Origin: Desulfovibrio sp. | Lineage (GTDB): Bacteria > Desulfobacterota > Desulfovibrionia > Desulfovibrionales > Desulfovibrionaceae | Assembly: GCF_019424165.1 (NCBI RefSeq) | Contig: NZ_JAHZAA010000010.1 | Coordinates: 8,940-64,983 of the forward strand | Direction: 5' to 3' | Length of the DNA: 56,044 bases | Part shown: positions 8,325 to 16,347 of the stretch, in pieces | Numbering within the stretch: position 1 is the stretch's first letter | Layout of the letters: the number at the start of each line of letters is the position of its first letter | Notes under the pieces: model-generated | Seen by the model: only the letters and a program-made list of their open reading frames with translations | The model's database searches: none | Told to the model about the DNA's origin: nothing | Program-made: the position numbers and the translations under genes

Positions 8325-9638
8325 CTAGAGAATATACTGCGTCAAATCCTGGTCGCCGCGTACATCCTGCAAGTGTTCAGCTACATAGGTCTTGTTGACC
8401 ACAATCTGCGCACCCGGCATATCCGGAGCCTCAAATGAAATGTCGGCCAGAATTTTTTCCATAATGGTATACAGACGGCGCGCGCCGATGTTTTCGGTGC
8501 GCGAGTTGATATCTTCGGCAAAGGCGGCAATCTCTTCCAGCCCGTCCGTGGTGAAGCTGAGGCGTATCTGCTCTGTACCGAGCAGGGCTTCGTACTGCTT
8601 GGTGAGTGCATTATCAGGCTCGGTCAGGATACGCAAAAATTCCTCGCGGCCCAGAGCCTGAAGCTCCACCCGCAGCGGAAAACGCCCCTGCAGTTCGGGG
8701 ATCATGTCTGACGGCTTGCTGAAGTGAAACGCCCCGGCGGCGATAAAAAGGATGTGATCGGTACGCACCATGCCGTACTTGGTATTGACCGAGCTGCCTT
8801 CCACTATGGGCAACAGGTCACGCTGCACCCCTTCACGCGAGATGTCCGAGGTGCGGTTTTGCGAAGAGCTGGCAATCTTGTCTATTTCGTCGATAAAGAT
8901 AATACCTGTCTGCTCCACCCGTTCTTTGGCGCGTTCGCTCAGAGCGTCCTGATCCACCAGCTTGCCCGATTCTTCCTGGATCAGCACATTGAAAGCATCG
9001 CGAATTTTCATTTTCCGGCGGCTGTGTTTGGGGGGGAAGGCCTTACTGAACATGTCCTTGACCTGGCCGCCCATCTGCTCCATGCCGGGGATGGCGAAAA
9101 TATCCACACCACCGCCGCCCTGTTCCGTCACTTCCATTTCCACTTCGCGCTCATCAAGAAAGCCCAGACGAAACTGCTGCAAAAGTTTTTCGCGGGTAGA
9201 CGCGCGGTCTTCCTGACCAAAGGAGCTGGGCAGCAAAAGATCCATAAGGCGCGACTCTGCAGCGGCTTCGGCTGCCTTGCGCACACGGGCGTTTTCTTCG
9301 TCGCGCACAAGATTGATGCCGATTTCCATAAGGTCGCGCACCATAGACTCCACATCGCGTCCCACATAGCCCACTTCGGTAAACTTTGTGGCTTCAACCT
9401 TGATGAAGGGCGCACCGGAGAGCCGGGCCAGACGGCGGGCGATTTCTGTTTTACCCACGCCGGTGGGACCCATCATGATAATATTCTTCGGCGAAACTTC
9501 ATCGCGCAACTCTGCCGGCAGATGCTGCCTGCGCCAGCGATTGCGCACGGCAACGGCAACCATGCGCTTGGCCTGCTCCTGGCCCACGACAAATTTATTG
9601 AGTTCAGCCACAATCTCACGCGGTGTCAAAGTGCTCAT
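8325..9638 (-). CDS. hslU: ATP-dependent protease ATPase subunit HslU
   Basis: The 437-residue product has the standard HslU (ClpY) length. HslU is the AAA+ unfoldase that feeds substrates into the HslV peptidase chamber in the cytoplasm. Its start, STLTPREIVAELNKFVVGQ, is typical. Walker A GPTGVGKTE lies at about 58-66, followed by the EVGYVGRDVESMVRDL pore and sensor region, the variable I domain at about 110-235, Walker B IIFIDEID near 250, and the C-terminal tail LTQYIL that docks into HslV. The ATG at 9638 has AGGAG upstream; an in-frame ATG at 9761 would add a 41-residue tail unlike the family and is rejected. hslV is not beside it, which is unusual. A terminator follows it. Confidence 0.97.
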   Translation of the reverse strand: MSTLTPREIVAELNKFVVGQEQAKRMVAVAVRNRWRRQHLPAELRDEVSPKNIIMMGPTGVGKTEIARRLARLSGAPFIKVEATKFTEVGYVGRDVESMVRDLMEIGINLVRDEENARVRKAAEAAAESRLMDLLLPSSFGQEDRASTREKLLQQFRLGFLDEREVEMEVTEQGGGGVDIFAIPGMEQMGGQVKDMFSKAFPPKHSRRKMKIRDAFNVLIQEESGKLVDQDALSERAKERVEQTGIIFIDEIDKIASSSQNRTSDISREGVQRDLLPIVEGSSVNTKYGMVRTDHILFIAAGAFHFSKPSDMIPELQGRFPLRVELQALGREEFLRILTEPDNALTKQYEALLGTEQIRLSFTTDGLEEIAAFAEDINSRTENIGARRLYTIMEKILADISFEAPDMPGAQIVVNKTYVAEHLQDVRGDQDLTQYIL

Positions 9639-10100
9639 CAATCGCTCCTGATTTTGGGCAAGCCGGTAGGAAAAAACAGCGGTATGCCCCGGCGGGTTCA
9701 AACCTGCCCGCCGCCGAGGCGTAGAACGCCCTACGCGCCTACGCGCAGAATGCATACACAAGCGCGTTGCGGCGTGGGCAAATGTCGCTCAAAAAGCGCA
9801 CGCGTCATTTGCTTGCAAGGTGCAAACAAAACATCAAGGGCAGCCTTTTCTAAAAAACCGGAACCAGCCTGCTGCCACCCTCGGGGCAAACCCTCATTGA
9901 AAAAACCTTTATACGCCTGCCCTGTCTGTCAATATAGGCATTGCCGCCGTGATGGCAATGGCGGCGGGCAAATTTACCGTGCGACAACTGACCGGTTTGA
10001 CTGAAGCTTGCCCGTATTTACAAAATAACGGATACTGGTTGCTCGACCGGACGCGGCATCTTTGGCAGAATGGACAGGCCTGCCGCGTGCATCAAGCCGC

Positions 10101-10142
10101 GCTACGGCAGCCCGGACTTTAGCTACGGCAGCCCGGACTTTA
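10101..10142. repeat. Perfect tandem repeat, 2 x 21 bp
   Basis: The unit GCTACGGCAGCCCGGACTTT plus A occurs at 10101-10121 and again at 10122-10142 with no mismatch, directly upstream of the tpx promoter region. Confidence 0.95.
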
Positions 10143-10147
10143 TTGGT

Positions 10148-10161
10148 AATAATTATTGACT
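10148..10161 (+). promoter_or_regulatory. Candidate tpx operator / -35 region
   Basis: AATAATTATT (10148-10157) is a perfect 10-bp palindrome overlapping TTGACT (10156-10161), a possible -35 element. The matching -10 is weak. A peroxide regulator of the Fur/PerR type often binds AT-rich palindromes in front of peroxidase genes, so this is a candidate site only. Confidence 0.35.
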
Positions 10162-10216
10162 ACTAAATTTTCCTGTAGCACATTGGTTCCACTAACAAGG
10201 ACACAAGGAGTTACGT

Positions 10217-10720
10217 ATGAATACAGTTACCTTCAAGGGTACTCCCCTGCATCTGGTCGGCCAGCAGCCTGCCGTCGGGCAAAAAGCCCCTGACTTCACC
10301 CTGGCCGCCAATGACCTGAGCCCGCGCAGCCTTAAGGATTACGCTGGCAAGGTGCTCGTGCTGGTCAGCGTGCCGTCCCTTGATACTCCCGTATGCGATA
10401 TGGAAGTACGCCGCTTCAACAAGGAGGCCGCCGCCCTTTCCGACAAAGTGCGCATTGTGGCCGTGAGCTGCGACCTGCCTTTTGCCCAGGCCCGCTGGTG
10501 CGGCACCGCAGGCGTACAGGCGGTTGAAACCCTTTCTGACCACAAAGAAGCAAGTTTCGGCAAAAACTATGGCCTGCTCATCGATGAACTGCGCCTGCTG
10601 GCCCGCGCCATCGTGGTTGTGGCCCCGGATGGCTCCATAGCCTACACCCAGCTTGTCCCCGAAGTTTCCAGCGAGCCTGACTATGACGCCGCGCTGGCGG
10701 CCATCAAGAAACTGGCCTGA
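10217..10720 (+). CDS. tpx: Thiol peroxidase
   Basis: The 167-residue atypical 2-Cys peroxiredoxin reduces hydrogen and alkyl peroxides using thioredoxin. The peroxidatic cysteine is C60 in SLDTPVCDMEVRRFN, with T57 and R-containing surroundings as in the family; the resolving cysteine is C94 in ARWCGTAG. The length and the N-terminal TFKGTPLHLVG match Tpx rather than BCP or AhpC. AAGGAG lies 7 nt before the ATG. The gene stands alone between a repeat-rich upstream region and a strong terminator. In an anaerobe this is a natural oxygen-defence gene. Confidence 0.96.
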   Translation: MNTVTFKGTPLHLVGQQPAVGQKAPDFTLAANDLSPRSLKDYAGKVLVLVSVPSLDTPVCDMEVRRFNKEAAALSDKVRIVAVSCDLPFAQARWCGTAGVQAVETLSDHKEASFGKNYGLLIDELRLLARAIVVVAPDGSIAYTQLVPEVSSEPDYDAALAAIKKLA

Positions 10721-10757
10721 CGCGCGGGGCGTTCCCTTCCGCGCCCGGCGCATGAAT

Positions 10758-10796
10758 AAAGCCTCCCCCGCTTTTCGGCAGGGGAGGCTTTTGTTT
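10758..10796 (+). terminator. Terminator after tpx
   Basis: GCCTCCCC (10761-10768) pairs with GGGGAGGC (10781-10788), followed by TTTTGTTT. A-rich sequence on the other side means it may also act for the convergent znuB gene. Confidence 0.9.
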
Positions 10797-10806
10797 CAGG
10801 CACGAA

Positions 10807-11673
10807 TCAGGCGCTTTTTCTGCCGCCGCGCAGCCCTGCCACGAGCGCGCTGATGGCAAACCAGCAGCAGGCCACAAGAATAACCGTAGCACCGCTGGCT
10901 GTGGCCATCCACTCCTGTGCCGAAAGAACCAGGCCGATAAAAGCCGAACTCAACCCCACCAACAAGGCCCACCAAAACATGCCCCCCGCCGTGCGGGCCA
11001 GATTCCGGGCCGTGGCCGCAGGCACGATAAGCAGTGCCGTGACAAGCAGCACACCCACGGCCCATACGGAAAACATCACCACCAAAGCCAGCAGGCCCGC
11101 AAAGGTATATTGCCACAGTGCCACGCGCACCCCGTGTACCCTGGCCATGACCGGATTAAGGGCAATATATAACAGCCTGTTATAGCCAACAGCCTGAAAA
11201 AGCAGCATGACCAGAAAAAGCACCAGCAAAAAACCTGTTTCGCCTTCTGTGATGGTAAGAATGTCGCCGTACAAAAAACGCTGCATATCACGGGCCACAC
11301 CGGGCGCGCGGCTGACCACAGCCAGACCGAAGGCCACCACGGCAGAAAACACTATGCCGATGACCGTATCCGAGGAAAGGCTGCTCCGCCGCCGGACAGC
11401 CATGATACCAAGCCCCACCAGCAGGCCGAATAACGGCATGGATATATGCGGGTCCACGGCAAGAATCAGCCCCAGGGCCACGCCGGCAAAGGCGGAATGC
11501 CCGATGGCGTCTGAAAAAAACGCCATGCGAAAGCTGATGACCTCCACCCCGAGAACAGAAGCCATTGGCGCCAGCAACAGCAGACCCAACAGGGCCTGCT
11601 GCATAAAGCGCAACTGCAGGCAGTCCAGCGGCAAACGGCCCAAAAGATCATACGCCCATGCAAGCTCAGGCAT
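10807..11673 (-). CDS. znuB: Zinc-type ABC transporter permease
   Basis: The 288-residue, very hydrophobic protein shows about eight or nine membrane segments and belongs to the ABC-3 permease family (ZnuB/MntB). Typical stretches are FRMAFFSDAIGHSAFAGVALG and, later, NPVMARVHGVRV. It forms the inner-membrane channel for metal delivered by ZnuA. The ATG at 11673 overlaps the end of znuC by 8 bases (ATGCCTGA) and has GGGAGG upstream; an in-frame start at 11889 would lie deep inside znuC and is rejected. Zinc is favoured over manganese because of the histidine-rich partner ZnuA, but the permease alone does not decide this. Confidence 0.88.
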   Translation of the reverse strand: MPELAWAYDLLGRLPLDCLQLRFMQQALLGLLLLAPMASVLGVEVISFRMAFFSDAIGHSAFAGVALGLILAVDPHISMPLFGLLVGLGIMAVRRRSSLSSDTVIGIVFSAVVAFGLAVVSRAPGVARDMQRFLYGDILTITEGETGFLLVLFLVMLLFQAVGYNRLLYIALNPVMARVHGVRVALWQYTFAGLLALVVMFSVWAVGVLLVTALLIVPAATARNLARTAGGMFWWALLVGLSSAFIGLVLSAQEWMATASGATVILVACCWFAISALVAGLRGGRKSA

Positions 11674-12613
11674 GGTCACCCTCCCTTGCGGCATGGGGTT
11701 TCCCTTTCTGCACAGCATCCTGCGATGCGTGCACTGCCAAGGCATCCTGCGATCGATGCGCTTCGGCCCGGCGCTTGACGCTGGCATAGTCCGGCAGCAG
11801 ACGTTCCGGAGCGCATACGGCCCCGCATTGCGGGCAGGAGGGATCAGCCGGATCGCACTGGTCGGGATAAAGGTGAATAGGCACACCAAAAAGCTGCATC
11901 AGTGTGGAGGCCCCAAGGGCTTCATGGGGCGCACCTTCTGCGCAGACTTTTTTGTTAAGGCAGATTATATGCGTGGCATAGTGGGCCGCCAGCGACAGGT
12001 TATGACTGACCATCAACTGGGTGAAGCCCTGCTGTTTGCGGGCCTCGTCAAGCACCTCCCAGAACAGGCGCTCCCCCTGCACATCCACCCCGGCGGCAGG
12101 TTCGTCCAGCACCAGCAGACGAGGCGCCCTGTCCAGAGCGGCGGCCAGCAGTACCCGGCGCGTTTCGCCGCCGGAAAGGTCACTCATGCGGCGTTCTTCA
12201 AGCTGTTCTGCCCGCACCATACGTAAAAGATCCCGAGCCTTTGCACGTTCCGGACCGTAGAGGCCGAGCCACAGCGGGCGGCGTTGACGGTTGAGCGCCA
12301 AAAACTCACCCACTCGCAAGGGCAGGCTGGCATCCAGATACAGATGTTGCGGCACATACGCAGTACGCGGCAGGCTTGTCCGGCCTGCCGCAACAATGCG
12401 CCCCGCATAGGGCATTTCACCGATAAGGCACAGCAGAAGCGTCGTCTTACCCGCTCCGTTAGGCCCGACAATCACCGTGCTGCTTCCGGCAGGCACAGCG
12501 GCGCACACATCATCCAGAATGGAGCGTCCTCCCCGGCACACATGCACATGGTCAAAAACAATATCAGGGGCGGTCGTGTCAGCGCTGCTCAAGGTGCTTC
12601 TCAAGGGTATCAA
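11666..12613 (-). CDS. znuC: Zinc-type ABC transporter ATPase with cysteine-containing tail
   Basis: Numbered from the TTG at 12613, it has Walker A GPNGAGKTT at 50-58, the signature LSGGE at 146-150, Walker B LLVLDEP and the switch histidine in MVSHN. It powers metal import with ZnuB and ZnuA. The start is uncertain: no ATG fits, and TTG codons at 12613, 12604 and 12592 all overlap the end of znuA (stop at 12579-12581), pointing to coupled translation. The unusual part is the tail after residue 250, about 65 residues with four cysteines spaced C-x6-C-x2-C-x3-C (253-267), then a hydrophilic stretch with a short repeated SQDA. ZnuC proteins normally end soon after 250. The tail could bind metal on the cytoplasmic side; this is inference. 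Confidence 0.9.
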   Translation of the reverse strand: MIPLRSTLSSADTTAPDIVFDHVHVCRGGRSILDDVCAAVPAGSSTVIVGPNGAGKTTLLLCLIGEMPYAGRIVAAGRTSLPRTAYVPQHLYLDASLPLRVGEFLALNRQRRPLWLGLYGPERAKARDLLRMVRAEQLEERRMSDLSGGETRRVLLAAALDRAPRLLVLDEPAAGVDVQGERLFWEVLDEARKQQGFTQLMVSHNLSLAAHYATHIICLNKKVCAEGAPHEALGASTLMQLFGVPIHLYPDQCDPADPSCPQCGAVCAPERLLPDYASVKRRAEAHRSQDALAVHASQDAVQKGKPHAAREGDHA

Positions 12614-13649
12614 GGTTGTTGCTCATGGTTTTCTCATAGTAATCCAGCGATGGAGAGGCCGGGCCGGAAGCCAGAGAGTCCAGCGAAACGGCGGGAATTC
12701 CCGTTTCACGCGCAAGCGCCTGCACGGGCTTATCCGTATATTGCGGTTCGCTTATGATCAGGGCGGGCCTGTGCTCGTGTATGGTTTTGGCAATCTGGAC
12801 AAGGCGCGCGGCCGAAGGTTGTGCGTCTTCATTTTCCTGAATGACGGCAATGACTTCAAGGCCGCCATCGCGGGCCATGTAGGCCAGGGCGTCATGCATG
12901 AGCACTATGCCCTTGTTGGGCGCCTTGCCCCCCAGCGCCGCAAGACGTCTGCCCAAGTTGAGCAGAATCTTTTCATAAGACCGGGCGGCGGCTTCGTAGG
13001 CGGCGGCATTCTGCGGGTCGGCCTTGGCGAGCCCCCGGGCCATGTTGTTTACCATAATGCTGGCCTGGCGCGGGCTTGTAAAGACATGCGGATTGAGGCC
13101 GCCGTGATGGTGTTCGTGGACATGGTCGTGCCCATGCTCTTCCGGACCGTGGCTGTGGGCCGCATGCCCGGCATGGCTGTGGCCGCCATGTCCGGAGCCA
13201 TCGTGAGCATGATCGTGATCAGCATGTTCAGACCCGGCCCCTGCGGAGCGTAAGGGAATAACACCTTCACTACTGTCGACCACAACCAGCCCCGGTTTGC
13301 CGGCAGGCAGCGCCTTTTGCAAAAAATCATCCATACCCAGACCGTTCAGCAAAAGAACATCCGCCCCGGCAAGTTTTTTCATGTCTCCGGGGCTCAGGGC
13401 ATAATCGTGGGGGCAGCCGGTCTGGGCCGGGATTAACAGGTCCACCTGAACGTGGGGCTGTGCCTGGGCCACGTTGCGCGCCAGCAGATAGACCGGGTAG
13501 GTTGTCGCAAGTACGCGCAGGCTGCCCTGCCCTTGTTCCTGTGCCCTGGCCGGGGCCGCTTGCGGCGCAACAGAGGCGCATATCATGACTGCCGCAACCA
13601 GAAGCGCCACAGCGCCATGACGAAAAAGTACAAAAAAAGATGTATGCAT
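12579..13649 (-). CDS. znuA: Periplasmic zinc-binding protein
   Basis: The 356-residue cluster A-I binding protein captures metal in the periplasm for ZnuBC. A signal peptide covers about residues 1-36 (hydrophobic core VALLVAAVMICA, cleavage near ARA). Candidate ligands are H81 in CPHDYALSP, H188 in GLNPHVF, and a later ALAYMARDG / SEPQYTDKP region. Residues 142-182 form a loop with many HxH and HDH repeats, the flexible histidine loop typical of ZnuA and absent from MntC-type proteins, which supports zinc. GGAG precedes the ATG at 13649. It is the first gene of the znuA-znuC-znuB operon. I see no convincing Zur box in the 174 bp upstream. Confidence 0.93.
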   Translation of the reverse strand: MHTSFFVLFRHGAVALLVAAVMICASVAPQAAPARAQEQGQGSLRVLATTYPVYLLARNVAQAQPHVQVDLLIPAQTGCPHDYALSPGDMKKLAGADVLLLNGLGMDDFLQKALPAGKPGLVVVDSSEGVIPLRSAGAGSEHADHDHAHDGSGHGGHSHAGHAAHSHGPEEHGHDHVHEHHHGGLNPHVFTSPRQASIMVNNMARGLAKADPQNAAAYEAAARSYEKILLNLGRRLAALGGKAPNKGIVLMHDALAYMARDGGLEVIAVIQENEDAQPSAARLVQIAKTIHEHRPALIISEPQYTDKPVQALARETGIPAVSLDSLASGPASPSLDYYEKTMSNNLDTLEKHLEQR

Positions 13650-13759
13650 GGCTTTACTCCATTTTTACCGGGTCCGTATTTTCGTTAAGCCCGCGCCACA
13701 TGCCTGTCAAGCGGGTAAATCACAGAAAAACAGCCGCATACATGTACCGGAGCGTATTC

Positions 13760-13805
13760 CCTGTGGGGTGAAACATGCCCGGCATGGGCAGCTTCACCCC
13801 GCAGG
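13760..13805 (-). promoter_or_regulatory. Hairpin between the pirin gene and znuA
   Basis: Arms 13760-13772 and 13793-13805 form a 13-bp stem with one G-T pair; an inner GCCC/GGGC pair extends it. There is no T-run. It lies between two genes on the same strand, so it could end the pirin transcript or act in the znuA leader. Confidence 0.5.
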
Positions 13806-13823
13806 ATACCCCTGCTTGCACCA

Positions 13824-14684
13824 TCAGCCAGACTTGCCGTGCGGGGCATGCCTGATGAACGTGCCGTCCTCCAGCTCAAAAAAGGCCTGCTTCAGCTCTT
13901 CATCCGTGTTCATGACAATGGGGCCGCCCCAGGCCACCGGCTCACGCAGGGGCGTGCCGGAAACCAGCACAAAGCGCGCGCCTTCGCCCCCGCCCACAAG
14001 GCTCAGGCTGTCGCCGGGCGTAAACAGACAGGCGTTTCTGTGCGGAATCACCCCGCCATCGCCGGGCAGCTCACATTCACCTTCCACCACATAGGCGAAG
14101 ACCGTTTCCTGAGGGCTGGTTTCCATGCTCCAGAGCGCGCCGGGCTTAAGGCTTACATCCAGAAAAGTCACGTCCACATGGTCGCCGCGCGTGGCTCCGG
14201 CCACACCTTTGTATTCTCCGGCCACAATGGCCACACGGGCACCGCTTTCTTCCACTACAGGAACCATATCGGCCTTGATATCCCTGTATTCCGGGTCCAC
14301 CATCTTGCGGTCGCCTGGCAGATTGATCCACAGCTGCAAGCCAAGCATCTGGCGTGAAGGTTGCGGCATTTCCTGATGCAGAATACCGCTGCCCGCCGTC
14401 ATCCACTGGCAGCCGCCGTCAACAATGCTCCCGGCATTGCCCAGGCTGTCTTCGTGGTCGATGCGCCCTTTCATGAGATAGGTGAAGGTTTCTATGCCCC
14501 GATGCGGATGGGTGGGAAAACCCTTGATGTAGTCGTCAGGATTGTGGGAATCAAAAGCGTCAAGCATAAGAAAAGGGTCAAACGTACGGACTGTGGGAGA
14601 ACCAAGCACACGCACAAGGTGTACGCCCGCACCGTCAACAGCCTTGCGGCCTGTGACCAGTTCAGCAATAGCGCGTTTTTTCAT
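13824..14684 (-). CDS. Pirin-family protein
   Basis: The 286-residue bicupin has the pirin metal site in the N-terminal cupin: H59 and H61 in THPHRGIETFTYLM, and H103 and E105 in GILHQEM. Bacterial pirins bind iron; some oxidise quercetin, others bind metabolic enzymes, so the role here is open. The ATG at 14684 has AAAGGAGAT immediately upstream. An in-frame start at 14918 would add 78 residues that look unlike any pirin and run through the promoter of the divergent peptidase gene, so it is rejected. It lies upstream of the zinc operon on the same strand, with a hairpin between. Confidence 0.93.
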   Translation of the reverse strand: MKKRAIAELVTGRKAVDGAGVHLVRVLGSPTVRTFDPFLMLDAFDSHNPDDYIKGFPTHPHRGIETFTYLMKGRIDHEDSLGNAGSIVDGGCQWMTAGSGILHQEMPQPSRQMLGLQLWINLPGDRKMVDPEYRDIKADMVPVVEESGARVAIVAGEYKGVAGATRGDHVDVTFLDVSLKPGALWSMETSPQETVFAYVVEGECELPGDGGVIPHRNACLFTPGDSLSLVGGGEGARFVLVSGTPLREPVAWGGPIVMNTDEELKQAFFELEDGTFIRHAPHGKSG

Positions 14685-14920
14685 GCCATCTCCTTTGGCG
14701 GGCAATACCCGCCTATATATGGAAAACTTGCTGCCGCCAACGGAATGCTGTACCTGAAACCGGCACGCCTTTACCCCGGCGACGCGCAATTTCTGCTGTG
14801 CCGTTTTACAGGTAAGCAGAAAACAGCGCAGGAAGCAACAGCGCCCCTCTACGGGGCATGCCCTTCCAAACAGCAAACGAACATTTTGCCGGTGCAACAC
14901 GCCGTTCAGTGATATCATCT

Positions 14921-15721
14921 ATGCGCAATGTCATACTCCTGTTGAACCTGCTGCTTATAACGGCAGCCTGGAGCCAACTGCCCGCTTTTGCGGATGCGCC
15001 CGGCCACCTTTCCGATCCGGCGCACGAACAGGCGCACAGGGCCTTTGCCCTGTCGTCAGACAAAAGCGAACCACCGGCAGCTCCCCAACAAAATGAAACC
15101 GCTGCAGAAACAGATTCCATCGCAGAAGCCCTGCCTGCTGCATTGCAGGTTCGCCATCTACCACCGCTTGAAGAAATGGTGACGTCGCCCTTTGGCCCGC
15201 GCCGCATGCCCACCTGGCTGAGCCGCCGGGGCATGGTTGTGCGCGAACACAGCGGCGTTGACCTGCGCGCCCGGCTGGGCTGGCCTGTGGTGGCCTACAA
15301 AGGCGGCGAGGTCATCCGCTCCGGCGAAGACGGCCTTTCAGGCATCGTTGTGGATATCCGGCAGGATGACGGCATGACCGCCCGCTATGCACATCTTGAG
15401 AAAACGCTGGCGCGCAAGGGGCAAAAAGTTCAGCGGGGCGAAAAAATAGGTATTGTAGGCTGCACGGGGCGCACCACGGGGGCTCATCTGCATTTCGGCC
15501 TGCGGGATGCCGCGGGCAACCTGGTGGACCCCCTGCCCTTTTTGTCCAGGGCGGAAGATGTTCTACGCCCGGCTCCCGACGCTATCCCGGATGAGCTTAC
15601 GCCGCAAAGCTGCGGCCCCGTGATGCGGGGACGCAATGGACGCCCGGGCCGCAGCCTGAAAGAACTGGAAAACTACAATCCGCCGCCCATTCCGGGCTGG
15701 GGCGAAAAACCCTCGAAGTGA
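14921..15721 (+). CDS. Exported M23 (LytM-type) peptidase
   Basis: Starting at the ATG at 14921 the product has 266 residues and begins with a signal peptide (RNVILLLNLLLITAAWSQ, cleavage near AFA at 22-24). An ATG at 14858 is in frame, but it would bury that signal. The M23 domain covers about 85-212: H110-xxx-D114 in EHSGVDLRA, H158 in YAHLEK, and the HxH zinc ligands H190 and H192 in GAHLHFGL. All zinc ligands are present, so it is predicted to be an active endopeptidase that cuts peptidoglycan cross-links, unlike degenerate NlpD/EnvC-type regulators. It is transcribed divergently from the pirin gene and ends at a clear terminator. Confidence 0.9.
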   Translation: MRNVILLLNLLLITAAWSQLPAFADAPGHLSDPAHEQAHRAFALSSDKSEPPAAPQQNETAAETDSIAEALPAALQVRHLPPLEEMVTSPFGPRRMPTWLSRRGMVVREHSGVDLRARLGWPVVAYKGGEVIRSGEDGLSGIVVDIRQDDGMTARYAHLEKTLARKGQKVQRGEKIGIVGCTGRTTGAHLHFGLRDAAGNLVDPLPFLSRAEDVLRPAPDAIPDELTPQSCGPVMRGRNGRPGRSLKELENYNPPPIPGWGEKPSK

Positions 15722-15827
15722 CGGCCCACAAAGCGCGCAGGCCCACAAGGGCGGCCATACTGTAACTGAAATGGCTGGACAGCCCCGACTGCATGCAAAA
15801 TGCCTATGGACGCAGGGCCTCCAGTCA

Positions 15828-15863
15828 AAACACGGCCCCGCCAAGCGCGGTCGGGCCGTTTTA
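15828..15863 (+). terminator. Terminator after the M23 peptidase gene
   Basis: ACGGCCC (15832-15838) pairs with GGGCCGT (15853-15859), and TTTT follows; AAAA precedes, so it can also serve the opposite strand. Confidence 0.85.
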
Positions 15864-15978
15864 GTGTCGCACAGACGTTAAAAAATCCGCCACTGGCAGA
15901 ATAAATGATGCGGATAGCGTTGCAGCGAAAGATTTTTTGCCCATGCGCAAATATTATGACCTGCCCGCAAAATGTGTC

Positions 15979-16344
15979 TCATAATCTGGGCTTAGGCCTG
16001 GATATTTCATGCACGTTGCCAGACCGGGATTCCGCAGCAGGGGCGCACAACCATAAAAGGCCCACCAGCAACAGAATCTGCCCTGTGAACAGAGCCGGAT
16101 CACGGTCCAGCAAGGCCGCGCCGCATACAAGGCAGGCTCCGGCCCCCAGAAAAAACCTGCGTCGTCGCAACAGCCCCAGAAGCTGAACAGCCACCCCCAG
16201 GGCCAGCATCAGGCCCCACGCCCAGAGCAGGGTACTGTCCGGCGGCAGCCAGATTACTGACTGGCCCGCCGCCACAATGCCCGATCCGTACTCAGGGACG
16301 GCAAGCATGCCTTCAACAGGCGATGCAGCCGTGCCGCCGGTCAC
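15979..16344 (-). CDS. Small membrane protein of unknown function
   Basis: This is a 121-residue frame starting with GTG at 16344, only 3 nt after the prmA stop, so it is likely co-translated with prmA. It shows three hydrophobic segments, at about residues 38-60 (STLLWAWGLMLALGV), 64-80 (FFLGAGACLVCGAALL) and 85-103 (FTGQILLLVGLLWL), with an RRRR loop between the first two that would face the cytoplasm. I recognise no family. The spacing and hydrophobic pattern make a real gene more likely than not. Confidence 0.65.
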   Translation of the reverse strand: MTGGTAASPVEGMLAVPEYGSGIVAAGQSVIWLPPDSTLLWAWGLMLALGVAVQLLGLLRRRRFFLGAGACLVCGAALLDRDPALFTGQILLLVGLLWLCAPAAESRSGNVHEISRPKPRL

Positions 16345-16347
16345 AGC

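Larger units (their letters stand above)
9639..10216. other. 578-bp divergent intergenic region between hslU and tpx
   Basis: No credible gene. On the hslU side there is an inverted repeat with arms 9690-9696 and 9707-9713 (CGGCGGG / CCCGCCG), which would lie in the hslU leader. On the tpx side there is a 2 x 21-bp tandem repeat (10101-10142) and an AT-rich palindrome (10148-10157). No heat-shock sigma-32 box could be recognised. Confidence 0.6.

Noticed and set aside
8724..10004. 426-codon plus-strand frame opposite hslU
   Set aside because: It is antisense to the well-supported hslU gene and has the His/Arg-rich composition of a shadow frame.
13650..13823. Zur operator upstream of znuA
   Set aside because: No AT-rich palindrome resembling a Zur box is present; only a GC-rich hairpin was found.
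14685..14918. Upstream extension of the pirin gene
   Set aside because: It would cross the divergent promoter region and add 78 residues unlike pirins; AAAGGAGAT at the internal ATG decides the start.
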